From an uncultured Bacteroidota bacterium (GTDB taxonomy: Bacteria > Bacteroidota > Bacteroidia > Chitinophagales > Chitinophagaceae), in the NCBI GenBank assembly GCA_903912435.1, contig CAIWHI010000771.1, positions 1-23,462 of the forward strand: a stretch of DNA of 23,462 bases, given 5' to 3'. A model generated the notes under the pieces. That model had not been told where the DNA came from, searched no databases, and saw only the letters and a list, made by a program, of their open reading frames with translations. Shown one piece after another: positions 15,306-23,441 of this stretch. Numbering within the stretch: the first letter of the stretch is position 1; each line of letters starts with the position of its first letter. The translations under genes and the position numbers were made by a program.

Positions 15306-16292
15306 TTAAAATCTCTTTTTGCTATCTATTGGGCTATCATCATCCCTTTTCTGACGCAAAAAACTATTGTTTGACTTAGAATGGTTTTTAGATGCATGCC
15401 TGGAACCTGAATTTTGTGACAGGGAAAAGCTAACACCAAAATTAATACCTACATTACTAAAAGGCTGGGCATAAGCAGGAGATGTATTGAAATTTGTATC
15501 AACAGTTGTAGTTTTACTAAATGTTATAGTCTTCACCCCACTATAGGCACTAGGGGAATAACGCACACCATTAGCAGTAATGCCGGTAAGGTTCATCTCT
15601 TTGGTATATAGCGACATTGACAACATACTAAGCTCACCCCATGCAGATAATCTGTCGTTGATCTTATACTTTACTCCTAAAGCCCCTGTAAGCCCCAGTG
15701 AAAAACTACTTTTTATCTCCCAGGTATAAATATCATGCTCAGGTGAGCCGCTACTTACAGGTATATTTAGATCCTGTGATAGGGTAATTCTGGAACTTAT
15801 AGGTAATGCAACCCCCATTCTGGTATACAAATTCAACTTTTCACCGCCACTCTGTATTAATAATGATGGCATCAGGAAAAATGGAGAATTAGCGGTTTGG
15901 GTAGTAGTGAGATCACCCATCAACTTCGTACCATTAGCGTTGTAGAAACCAACGTTTTTATCAGCATAGGTATAAGCAATATTGCTTAAAGAAAAACTAG
16001 CATCAAGTTGCAGGCCTACATGCTCACTAAATAAATAGCCTATACCTAAGCCACCCTTCATACCCGTTGCAAATGAAGCCGAATTAAGACTGAATGCTTG
16101 GGAATAAGAAGTATTTTTACTTGTTCCACTATAGCCATTGGTATTACCATTGTAGGGAGTAGGGGTATTGTAGGTAGTTTGCCCGGCAAAAGGCATTGCA
16201 TATCCCAGTCCGGCATTAAAATAAAAACCCTGCGCCATGGCCTGGCCCGATAATAGGGTAGCTGCTATAAGAAATGGTACTATCTTTTTCAT
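15306..16292 (-). CDS. Outer-membrane beta-barrel (porin-like) protein
   Basis: A 328-residue protein from MKKIVPFLIAATLLSGQAMA, a clear signal peptide ending in AQ at about residue 21. Repeated amphipathic strands follow: GFYFNAGLGYAMPF, GGLGIGYLFSEHVGLQLDAS, LNLYTRMGVALPIS, GALGVKYKINDRLSAWGELS and VGINFGVSFSLSQ. The barrel would end near residue 295; the last 30 residues are polar and basic (HASKNHSKSNNSFLRQKR to DSKKRF), unusual for a barrel that normally ends in an aromatic residue. The ATG at 16290-16292 is chosen because an upstream TTG at 16313 lies inside the predicted -7 box. No ligand can be proposed. It is monocistronic, with its own promoter and terminator. Confidence 0.8.
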   Translation of the reverse strand: MKKIVPFLIAATLLSGQAMAQGFYFNAGLGYAMPFAGQTTYNTPTPYNGNTNGYSGTSKNTSYSQAFSLNSASFATGMKGGLGIGYLFSEHVGLQLDASFSLSNIAYTYADKNVGFYNANGTKLMGDLTTTQTANSPFFLMPSLLIQSGGEKLNLYTRMGVALPISSRITLSQDLNIPVSSGSPEHDIYTWEIKSSFSLGLTGALGVKYKINDRLSAWGELSMLSMSLYTKEMNLTGITANGVRYSPSAYSGVKTITFSKTTTVDTNFNTSPAYAQPFSNVGINFGVSFSLSQNSGSRHASKNHSKSNNSFLRQKRDDDSPIDSKKRF

Positions 16293-16310
16293 CAATGGTA
16301 ATTTTATAAA

Positions 16311-16318
16311 CAAAGGTA
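16311..16318 (-). promoter_or_regulatory. -7 box of the porin-like gene, deciding its start
   Basis: On the minus strand this reads TACCTTTG, an exact TAnnTTTG match, with TTTTC 17 nt upstream. The expected transcript start near 16306 excludes the upstream TTG codon and supports the ATG at 16292. Confidence 0.6.
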
Positions 16319-16421
16319 TGTGAATTTTTAGACGTGAAAACGGAGCATAGGATTAGAGAAGAATTCACTTCATAAATATTAAATCACAAACGTTTATTGG
16401 GAATTAGGAGAACTTGCGATT

Positions 16422-17842
16422 TTACCTGATTTTGTTTTTCACCGGCTTTTTATTAACCAGGTATTTGCGAGCAGCTTTTATCCAGTCCTCATTTTCTTTG
16501 AGCGGCACCCTGGGTTTTATACCTACATTATCTATACCCATTCCCATCTTTAACCTCCGGCTACGGGTTGTGGCATAATACAATGCCATATCATTGCAGG
16601 GCAGAAAACCCTCCCTCATATTGGCATAATCCAGCACACCTGCGCTGGGCATGCCCATCAGGGTTACCTTTTTACTTTGCCTTGCCTCCAGCAGAAACTG
16701 CTCAGTGGTGCTGCCGCAACCCTTATCCATAAGTACAACTACATGCTGTGGGTATGCTTCGGTTTTTTCAGCCTCATAATTCTGGTCTGCAGCCGATGAG
16801 ATAAACTCACCCTTGTGGGCCTCCATGGTATCTATAAACTTTTGTAGCTCCTTTTGGGTCTCTTCGGGTATATCAGGATTGCCTATTATGGCTTTCTTCC
16901 AACCGTTTATATTATCTGTAGTAGCCAGCACATCTACACCCACATTTACTACCTTATTGGTATATAAGTAAGGTCTGATAGGCTCATACGCAAAGTCCGA
17001 CCCGCCACCATTGCCTCTGAGGTCGAGTATAAGGTAGGGCAGGCTTTTGAGTAAAGCCTTGTTTTTTGTAAATACCGAATCTATAAGGTTGGCAAATGGT
17101 GCACCGAAAGAAGTAATTCGGATATAGAGTGTTTGTTTGTCCATTTGACGCGCATAGCACACCTCATCGTTGTTTTCCTGCTTATTGGCATTGCGGGCAC
17201 CGGTTTTCACCCATGTACCATTATCCAGCAGGCCATTCTTAAAAGTCCAGGTGCGTAGTTTATACTCATGGTTGCGGTCATAGACCAGCACCTTATAACT
17301 GGTATCATTGATTTTTTTCAATTCCAGTTTCACCATTCCCGTGCGCCATTGCCAGTACTTAGATTTGGTAATGATACCTGCATAATCACGGAAATCATTT
17401 TTGCTTTTGGTAATAATTATAGAGTAGCTGCTATCATCATTCATATAGCTGCCTTCAATACTTCGTAGGTCGCCTGAAGCAGCTTTATCGGGCATAGACA
17501 AAACCTCTGTACCTGCAATTACCTTACTTAGTGCCGCACTATCTTCATTTTAAAGGGGTGCATACCATATACCTGTATATGCCCATCCTTAAACCATGCC
17601 AGCCAGTCGTCCACCAGCCACAGGCAATAGGCAGGATTCTTAATTTTCCCGGCCCTTGCCAGGGTGTTTTTGGTAAAAGCATTATAGGCTACCCTTGTTT
17701 TGGCATTCACCTTATCATTAAAGCCGGCATAGTTTTTTTCCACCTGCCCCATTACCGCTTCCATTTTTTGGCTGCAATTGCATTCCTGCCCATAACCTAC
17801 CTTTGCCATCATCACCATCATCAACCAAATATATCTTTTCAT
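16422..17842 (-). pseudogene. S41 peptidase-like gene split by a one-base frameshift
   Basis: Two minus-strand frames make one protein. The first part (17842 to stop at 17528) has a signal peptide (KRYIWLMMVMMAKVGYGQ), then ECNCSQKMEAVM and a helical N-terminal domain ending WLAWFKDGHIQVYGMHPFK. The second (to 16422) continues NEDSAALSKVIAGTEVLSMP into a lipocalin-like strand region and an S41 core with LILDLRGNGGG and GCGSTTEQFLLEARQ. One extra A in the AAAA run at 17548-17551 (minus strand) would join them in frame as HPFKNEDSAALS. The usual S41 Ser-Lys pair is unclear: the position of the tail-protease Lys reads PSAGVLDYANM. The cause may be real gene loss, an assembly error in a homopolymer, or slippage. 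If intact, it would be a periplasmic or surface C-terminal-processing-type peptidase of about 470 residues. Confidence 0.8.
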
Positions 17843-17849
17843 TGTATAA

Positions 17850-17857
17850 CAAATATA
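17850..17857 (-). promoter_or_regulatory. -7 box of the split S41 gene
   Basis: On the minus strand this reads TATATTTG, an exact TAnnTTTG match, 7 bp upstream of the ATG at 17842. Its presence supports the ATG at 17842 as the true start. As with mnmG, the leader would be very short. Confidence 0.45.
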
Positions 17858-17920
17858 GGCGTATTTTAGATAAAATATTGGGATGGAAAGTAGAGACATA
17901 TAAAACAGAAAATCCTTGGT

Positions 17921-17979
17921 GTTCGGCGTAATCTCTGATTACGTTGTAGTGGTCGTCTGTCTCCCGACTGAAACCACTA
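17921..17979. repeat. Two adjacent palindromes in the S41/T9SS intergenic gap
   Basis: CGTAATC-TCT-GATTACG (17927-17943) is a 7-bp stem with a 3-nt loop. Next to it TAGTGGT (17947-17953) pairs with ACCACTA (17973-17979), with GTCG/CGAC inside (17952-17967). The element opens with GTTCGGCGTAAT, which recurs at 19775-19786. The structure resembles a small dispersed hairpin element; no coding frame is seen. Confidence 0.55.
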
Positions 17980-18086
17980 TTAATGACAATCAAAGCCCAA
18001 AATACGATACGCCAAAAACCACAATGTAAATAAATTTTATTTTCTCAAAAAAACCACATAATTTTATATAATCCGTTTTATACCAC

Positions 18087-19670
18087 ATGAGATACTGCTA
18101 CATGTTTGCCTTTTTATTTTGCTCACAAATGGTGTGGGGGCAGGGGCTGCATGTAGATAGCACCAGGTTTTTAGCAGTAAAAAGATGTTGTGCCTATATT
18201 AATAATGCTATTGCAACAAATGATAAAGGTATTGTGTTTGTTGGTAACACATCTACTGATCCAAGTGGTATCATACCATCGTTACCAATTGATTCATTAG
18301 GATATAATGTATTAATAGGTAAATTAGATAGTAACCAGAAAGTTTTGTGGGCAAAAGTATATGGAGGATATGGCTATGATGATGCGAAGGTTGTTTGTCA
18401 AACCAAAGATGGGGGTTATGGTGTATTAGCAGAAACTCAATCAAGTAATGGGGATATAACTGGATATTATGGTAGGGGAGATATGTGGTTTCTAAGATTA
18501 TCAGACACCGGTGCATTGCTATGGGCGAAATGTTATGGGAGCACCATGAGTGATGAGCCAATTTCTGTAGCAGCAACACCCGACCATGGGTTTATTATTT
18601 TAGGATATACTGATGGTGGAAATGGTGATGTTCCTATTCATTATGGACCAACTTATTCATTTGACTGGATACTTATAAAAATAGATAGCTTGGGTAATCG
18701 GCAATGGAGTAAAACAATAGGCACCACCGGCGATGAAGGAGGTGATGGGTCTATATTGGTCGTAGACTCCCAATATTACCTTATTAGTTCAACCATTACA
18801 AAAGACATAGATTGTAGAGATACCAGTTGGCATGTTGGTGTAAATACAAGCTATGATGTATATGTATTGAAGTTAAATACTAACGGAGATATATTATGGT
18901 CCAAAAGTTATGGAGGTTCTAACGATGATGATGCAGTTTCTTCATTATATGATGAAAGAGATTCAACAATAGTAATTGGAGGATGGACAAGATCGAAAAA
19001 CTACATGGTTACAAGTAATCATGGATATATGGACTATTGGGTATTAAAAATTAAAGCCAATGGGGACTTAATATGGCAAAAAACACTGGGTGGATTAAGG
19101 GATGATAATCTTTCCGGAATTTGTAAAGGGAAAAATGGCGGATATTTGGTAACAGGTGGCACATTCCCTGGCCCATTTGGTGATGGTGATTGTTGGTTAT
19201 TTGAATTAGATAGTACTGGTAATTCCATTAATGATTTAGTAATAGGTGGAGCAGGCCCGGAACACAATGTTAGTGCTATTGTTCCTTATCTCAATACATA
19301 TGCTTTATTAGGTACAAGTGGTTCAGCATTTTTTACCGAAGGAAGTTGCAATATAAATAATAGTGGAGGCTTTATTAGTTACCTGAAGTATAGTAATGTA
19401 GGAATAAGTAATGTTAACTATAGTGGCAGAAACACCGTTGAAATATATCCTAATCCTGCAGACCAATCCATTACAATAAAAACTCCTAATAAACAACAGG
19501 GTACAATTGTGTTCTATAACACTATAGGTAAAGAAATTTCAAGGTATAAGATAACGGTAGATTCTCATACATTATTATGTGATTTAAATGATTGGTCTTC
19601 AGGTTTATACATGGTGCAATGGATAGGGGAAGATGGTAACAGGATAGTTGAAAAATTCCTTAAGTATTAA
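18087..19670 (+). CDS. Secreted six-repeat beta-propeller-like protein with T9SS type A sorting domain
   Basis: A 527-residue protein. A short signal peptide (CYMFAFLFCSQMVWGQ) comes first. Six repeats follow, each with a strand such as WILIKID, then xGxxxWxK and a YGG-xxDD turn. They begin near residues 76, 132, 192, 256, 316 and 368, a spacing of 52-64 residues; examples are LRLSDTGALLWAKCYG, LKLNTNGDILWSKSYGG and LKIKANGDLIWQKTLGG. This fits a beta-propeller of the SBBP/delta-60 kind. The C-terminal 75 residues (VEIYPNPADQSITIKT to SGLYMVQWIGEDG) form a T9SS sorting domain. It is probably surface-attached or released; the binding partner is unknown. Two copies of a 12-bp direct repeat flank the gene at a distance. 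Confidence 0.85.
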   Translation: MRYCYMFAFLFCSQMVWGQGLHVDSTRFLAVKRCCAYINNAIATNDKGIVFVGNTSTDPSGIIPSLPIDSLGYNVLIGKLDSNQKVLWAKVYGGYGYDDAKVVCQTKDGGYGVLAETQSSNGDITGYYGRGDMWFLRLSDTGALLWAKCYGSTMSDEPISVAATPDHGFIILGYTDGGNGDVPIHYGPTYSFDWILIKIDSLGNRQWSKTIGTTGDEGGDGSILVVDSQYYLISSTITKDIDCRDTSWHVGVNTSYDVYVLKLNTNGDILWSKSYGGSNDDDAVSSLYDERDSTIVIGGWTRSKNYMVTSNHGYMDYWVLKIKANGDLIWQKTLGGLRDDNLSGICKGKNGGYLVTGGTFPGPFGDGDCWLFELDSTGNSINDLVIGGAGPEHNVSAIVPYLNTYALLGTSGSAFFTEGSCNINNSGGFISYLKYSNVGISNVNYSGRNTVEIYPNPADQSITIKTPNKQQGTIVFYNTIGKEISRYKITVDSHTLLCDLNDWSSGLYMVQWIGEDGNRIVEKFLKY

Positions 19671-19683
19671 TTAACCAAATAAT

Positions 19684-19785
19684 ATGCTTTCCATGAAAAA
19701 AGTAATCATTTGCTTATGTCTTTTTTATGCCCTTTTTTTGAGCACAAATTTATTGGGGCAATACCGCAGGATGGGTTCGGCGTAA
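19684..19785 (+). pseudogene. Decapitated secreted-protein ORF (signal peptide only)
   Basis: A 33-codon frame (or 30 codons from the second ATG at 19693) begins 13 bp after the T9SS gene. It encodes MKKVIICLCLFYALFLSTNL then LGQYRRMGSA and a stop. This is a near-ideal Bacteroidota signal peptide with its Gln cleavage site, but nothing follows. The reading frame ends inside GTTCGGCGTAAT, the 12-mer also found at 17921. It looks like the 5' end of a deleted secreted-protein gene joined to a repeat; a genuine small secreted peptide is less likely. Confidence 0.55.
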
Positions 19786-19816
19786 TAACTTCCATCAAAT
19801 TCATGATCTAACCTAA

Positions 19817-19855
19817 AACAGCACACCCGCCGAAAACTCCAGCGGGTGTGTTGTT
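19817..19855 (+). terminator. Terminator after the T9SS gene and its truncated neighbour
   Basis: CACACCCGC (19822-19830) pairs with GCGGGTGTG (19842-19850); beyond a G-T pair, AACA and TGTT extend the stem to about 14 pairs. The loop is 11 nt and TTGTTT follows on the plus strand. Confidence 0.75.
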
Positions 19856-19898
19856 TATAATCCCAAACAGGAAATGGGATAAATCTAAAATCCGCCTG

Positions 19899-19946
19899 TT
19901 TTGACTTTTGACTTTTTAATTTTGACTTTGAAAGGACTTTTTACTT
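19899..19946. repeat. TTTTGACTTT low-complexity repeat at the end of the aminopeptidase gene
   Basis: Tandem, imperfect copies of TTTTGACTTT or GGACTTTTTACTTT run up to and just into the stop codon of the minus-strand aminopeptidase gene. AAACAGG (19865-19871) and CCTGTTT (19895-19901) form an inverted repeat beside it. It resembles the TTTCTACTTT block after serS in style and in position at a gene end. Confidence 0.5.
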
Positions 19947-21236
19947 TGCAGAACCCATCGCCGCTTCTATCTCTTCCACTGTTATCGGAATACCCGCAAA
20001 CAAGTCCTCATTACCATCCTTAGTAATCCAGATATTGTTTTCAATACGGATACCCATTTTTTCTTCTTCAATATAGATGCCCGGCTCAATGGTAAACAGC
20101 ATACCTTCCTTCACAGCATCAGTATAGCTACCTACATCATGCACCACCAATCCCAGGAAGTGGGTAACCCCATGGTAAAAATACCTACGGAAAGCAGGGT
20201 TTTCAGGGTCCTGGTTTTTAATATCTTCTTCGGTAATCAGCCCAATCTTTAATAACTGGCGCTCCATTTCCTCATTAATGCTCTTCACATAATCGGGAAA
20301 CAGGATACCCGGTTTCAATATAGCCTTGCCATGATTATGCACCGCCAGGCAGGCATTATACACCTCTTTTTGGCGTTCGGTAAACTTGCCATTAACAGGC
20401 ACAGTGCGGGTAAGGTCGGCATTATAGTTGCCATATTCAGCACCAAAGTCCATCAATAGTAGTTCTCCATCCTTACACTCGGCATTGTTTTCCTCATAGT
20501 GCAGAGTACGTGCCCTGTCGCCACTGGCTATAATGCAGCCATAAGCATGGCCGGTAGCCCTGTTGCGTAGGAACTCATGAGTCAGTTCAGCCTCGATTTC
20601 ATACTCCATCACCCCTGGCTTAATGAATTTCAAAACCCTGCTAAGCGCCTTATGGGTGATATCAATAGCCGTCCTTGTAACATCCACCTCTTCAGCAGTC
20701 TTTACACAGCGCAACTCCTTCATAATACGGGCTGCACGGTCGTAAGTATGAATAGGGTATTTCCTCATTATATCCTGTACAAAAACCAGGTCGGTACGGT
20801 ATAGTTCGGTATCCAGGCGGTTGTGCTCATTGGTATTGAGGTACACGGTATCGGCACTATTCATCATTACCTGTATCATTACATCAAACCCATCCAACCA
20901 CTGCACATTCTGTATGCCCGATATAGCAGTTGCCTCATCCTTACGCAGTTTATGGCCTACCCATTTTTCCAGTAATTCATTTGGGCGCAGCACCACCAGT
21001 ACCTCACGCATCTTTTTATCCGGATTATCCGGATAAAGTACCACAATCGTTTTTTCCTGTACTATGCCCGATAGCCATAGCACATCGGCATCAGGTTTAT
21101 AGCCATAAACACCGTCACCCCCTTTAGGGAAAACGGGGTTAGCCGGGAAAATAGCCAGTGAATTAGGCTTCATTTTACTGATAAAACGTTGCCTGTTTTG
21201 CTCGTATAATTGAGAAGGAATTGGAAAATATTTCAT
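19941..21236 (-). CDS. Xaa-Pro aminopeptidase (aminopeptidase P, M24B)
   Basis: A 431-residue protein. The N-terminal creatinase-like domain spans about 1-170, with FPANPVFPKGGDGVYGYKPD and DADVLWLSG. The C-terminal pita-bread domain holds the two-metal site: LLLMDFGAEYGNYNADLTRT with both Asp ligands, YHGVTHFLGLVVHD with the His ligand, MLFTIEPGIYI and GIRIENN with the Glu ligands. It removes an N-terminal residue before proline and usually needs Mn2+. There is no signal peptide, so it is cytoplasmic. The ATG at 21236 gives the family's MKYFPIPSQLYEQNRQRF opening. It follows the M16 gene by 84 bp on the same strand and may be read from it or from its own promoter; no exact -7 box was found. 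Confidence 0.94.
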   Translation of the reverse strand: MKYFPIPSQLYEQNRQRFISKMKPNSLAIFPANPVFPKGGDGVYGYKPDADVLWLSGIVQEKTIVVLYPDNPDKKMREVLVVLRPNELLEKWVGHKLRKDEATAISGIQNVQWLDGFDVMIQVMMNSADTVYLNTNEHNRLDTELYRTDLVFVQDIMRKYPIHTYDRAARIMKELRCVKTAEEVDVTRTAIDITHKALSRVLKFIKPGVMEYEIEAELTHEFLRNRATGHAYGCIIASGDRARTLHYEENNAECKDGELLLMDFGAEYGNYNADLTRTVPVNGKFTERQKEVYNACLAVHNHGKAILKPGILFPDYVKSINEEMERQLLKIGLITEEDIKNQDPENPAFRRYFYHGVTHFLGLVVHDVGSYTDAVKEGMLFTIEPGIYIEEEKMGIRIENNIWITKDGNEDLFAGIPITVEEIEAAMGSAK

Positions 21237-21320
21237 CGCAGTATAATTAAAATTTCAAGTGTGAAGGTACAAATTATTTTTGCTGACCTAAAAGGTGATT
21301 TATGGGTGATAATCCAATGA

Positions 21321-22604
21321 TTAGATCACGACCACCTCATAAAAATCATTCACAGAATAGTATTTCTGTGCCAAAGCTTGTAGCTGTGCGGGTGTCACAC
21401 TTTTATAAATCCTGATATTATTATAGAATTGTTCCTCACCAAATCCATTCAATATCAGGGTGCGCCAACGTTGCAGTATTGAGAAAGGCCCATCAAGGTC
21501 GCCCAATAAACCACCCAGCAAGTAATTCTTAACCAGTAAAAGCTCTTCTTCATCAGCTACCTCATTACACAGCACATTCATTTCGTGGTATATTTCCTTT
21601 ACAGCCTGTTCCACCACTTCCCTGCCTGTTTCGGTTTGTACCACCATTGAGCCACCATTAAGTTCGGGTTGTAGCGAACTGTAGATACCATAAGTAAAGC
21701 CCTTGTCCTCGCGTATATTACTCATCAATCGGCTACCAAAATATCCTCCAAACAGGGTATTCAGCACCACCATAGGTGTATAGTCGGGATGATGACGGTT
21801 AGGAAACTGCCTCCCAATCCGTATAGCCCCTTGCACACCATTTGGGTCATTGCTTACCTTATGTACCCTTTCGGTCATTGCGGGAGTACTAAATTCCGCC
21901 CTTACAATCGCTGATTTATTCAGTGCTATACTCCCGAAAATACTATTTATCAGTTTCACTTCTGTATCACTAACCTTACCCGCCATAAAAAGTTGAGCAT
22001 TGGCAAGGTTATAAGATGTAGCAAAAAAGCTAGCCAAATCCTCACGGGTTAGTGCTTCCATTTTTTCAATCCTCGAAAACCGTCCATATGGGTGGTTCTC
22101 CCCAAAAAGCAATGCATCAATTCGTTGATTAGCTACAAATTCGCACTGCCTCAGGCTTACCAGTAGTTTCTGTATGGCATTCCGTTTATGAATCTCCACC
22201 TCATGTGCCGGAAATGACGCCCCCATAATAATTTCAGCTACCATTGGCAGCAGTGCAGGCAAGTGCTTGGTAAGTGAGTAAAGCGAAATACTCGCATAAT
22301 CATTGCCTGCATTGGTTTTAAGCTGGGCACCATAAAATTCAAGGGCCTCATTTATTTGCGCCGAAGTATAGGATTGGGTACCATTTTTCAACAAAGCCGC
22401 AGTAGCCTGCGCCACCGATGCCTTTTGTTCGTACCACAACCCCGCCGGGAAAACAAAGTCAATCTGTACTATATCCTGCACACCTGCATCCAGCCAGTAA
22501 AGCGGCAAGCCATTATCCAGTTGCACATTGTTTATTGGTGGCAGTTTAAAGTCAAACTCCACTGCATCGTGTATTGGCGGGGGTATTGTTCTATTAAGAG
22601 TCAT
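21321..22604 (-). CDS. M16 peptidase homologue lacking the HxxEH zinc motif
   Basis: A 427-residue protein with two M16 half-domains. Where catalytic members have GLAHFLEHMLFKGT, this one has SVAQATAALLKNGT (about residues 63-76), so both His and the Glu are gone (Gln66, Ala69, Ala70). The second half keeps FGGYFGSRLMSNIREDKGFT and then Y305, the Arg/Tyr pair (Arg298, Tyr305) that contributes to substrate binding. M16B enzymes often work as heterodimers of an HxxEH chain and an R/Y chain; this looks like the R/Y chain, but no HxxEH partner is in the window. No signal peptide is visible, so it may be cytoplasmic, unlike mitochondrial or periplasmic relatives. It lies 30 bp after the thioesterase gene, probably in one operon. 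Confidence 0.88.
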   Translation of the reverse strand: MTLNRTIPPPIHDAVEFDFKLPPINNVQLDNGLPLYWLDAGVQDIVQIDFVFPAGLWYEQKASVAQATAALLKNGTQSYTSAQINEALEFYGAQLKTNAGNDYASISLYSLTKHLPALLPMVAEIIMGASFPAHEVEIHKRNAIQKLLVSLRQCEFVANQRIDALLFGENHPYGRFSRIEKMEALTREDLASFFATSYNLANAQLFMAGKVSDTEVKLINSIFGSIALNKSAIVRAEFSTPAMTERVHKVSNDPNGVQGAIRIGRQFPNRHHPDYTPMVVLNTLFGGYFGSRLMSNIREDKGFTYGIYSSLQPELNGGSMVVQTETGREVVEQAVKEIYHEMNVLCNEVADEEELLLVKNYLLGGLLGDLDGPFSILQRWRTLILNGFGEEQFYNNIRIYKSVTPAQLQALAQKYYSVNDFYEVVVI

Positions 22605-22634
22605 TGGTTAATCTTTAAATTGTGATTGGTGGCA

Positions 22635-23153
22635 TCATTCCTTAATAAATAATGCCCGTAACTCATCTGCATCCTCGGTCTTCATCTTCCCCCCAAGTAT
22701 CAGCCTCAACTGCCTGCGGCGGAGTGCTCCCTCATGCATTTTTTGCTCAATGTCAGTTTCTGGTATCAAATCAGGCACCTTTCTTGGGCGGCCATTTGGG
22801 TCAAGGGCCACAAAAGTCATATAGGCCTCGTTACTCAGGTACTTATATTGCGCCGACAGGTCTTCGCCCCAAATACGCAGATAAACCTCCATAGATGTAT
22901 TGAATGACCGTGTCAGCTTCGCCTCAATAGTAAGCAAGTTCCCCAGTTTTATTGGGTTGGCAAACGATACATTATCCACAGAAGCTGTTACTACCGGGCA
23001 ATTGCAATGCTTCTGCGACGCAATCGCACCTGCTATATCCATCCAGTGCATTAGTTTTCCACCCATTAGGTTACCCAGGGTATTTGTATCATTGGGCAAT
23101 ACCAGTTCAGACATTATTACCAGCGAGTCTTGTGGCTTTTTCTCTTTCATCAT
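22635..23153 (-). CDS. Hotdog-fold acyl-CoA thioesterase
   Basis: A 172-residue protein. LPNDTNTLGNLMGGKLMHWMD at about residues 19-39 is the signature of YciA/BFIT-type acyl-CoA thioesterases, with Asn22/Asn27 and the Asp of HWMD in the active-site helix region. ASQKHCNCPVVTASVDNVSF and SNEAYMTFVALDPNGRPRKV follow in the usual order. It hydrolyses acyl-CoA to free acid and CoA, probably as a hexamer in the cytoplasm; chain-length preference is not readable. The C-terminus is a charged helix (about 140-172). It starts at the ATG at 23153; a second ATG is the next codon. The M16 gene follows after 30 bp. Confidence 0.93.
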   Translation of the reverse strand: MMKEKKPQDSLVIMSELVLPNDTNTLGNLMGGKLMHWMDIAGAIASQKHCNCPVVTASVDNVSFANPIKLGNLLTIEAKLTRSFNTSMEVYLRIWGEDLSAQYKYLSNEAYMTFVALDPNGRPRKVPDLIPETDIEQKMHEGALRRRQLRLILGGKMKTEDADELRALFIKE

Positions 23154-23186
23154 AATATTCTAATGGGGTGCAAGTTAAACCAATTA

Positions 23187-23441
23187 TTACTTGATAAGTT
23201 CGTCATAAGTCATAATTCGGTAAGGATGCACTGTATCTATAGGGAAATATTCCTGATTCAGTCTATCCAGATAAATATTCCCCCAGCATGTAAATAAGCT
23301 TTTGGTGCTTTTAAGTTGTTGAACTTTTTCATGATTGCTGGTATCAATAAAAGTAAAGGTAAGTAGGATTGGCTCCTTATTGATGGCCGATGTGAGCAGT
23401 GATTCTTCTGATACCGCCCAATCGAGCATAAACTTATTCAT
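23187..23441 (-). CDS. Short hypothetical protein at the window edge
   Basis: Eighty-four residues from the ATG at 23439-23441 (MNKFMLDWAVSEESLLTSAI to PYRIMTYDELIK). No recognised domain, signal peptide or transmembrane segment; LLTFTFIDTS could be a beta strand. The frame stays open for seven more codons to the right edge without a stop, so it could be the C-terminal end of a longer protein. The AT-rich upstream bases look intergenic, which favours the ATG. It is followed by the thioesterase gene after 33 bp on the same strand. Confidence 0.45.
   Translation of the reverse strand: MNKFMLDWAVSEESLLTSAINKEPILLTFTFIDTSNHEKVQQLKSTKSLFTCWGNIYLDRLNQEYFPIDTVHPYRIMTYDELIK

Noticed and set aside
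16293..16313. Seven-residue extension of the porin-like protein
   Set aside because: It would start from a TTG that forms part of the predicted -7 box; the ATG at 16292 gives a standard signal peptide.
16422..17842. Programmed ribosomal frameshift in the S41 gene
   Set aside because: The AAAA run is short and no stimulatory stem or known slippery heptamer was seen; mutation or assembly error is simpler.
17531..17869. Plus-strand frame of 112 codons
   Set aside because: Antisense of the S41 N-terminal part; its His-rich run is the complement of the Met/Val signal-peptide codons.
17718..17993. Minus-strand frame of 91 codons overlapping the S41 start
   Set aside because: Different frame from the signal peptide and S41 N-terminal domain; it runs through the palindromes and shows no protein-like pattern.
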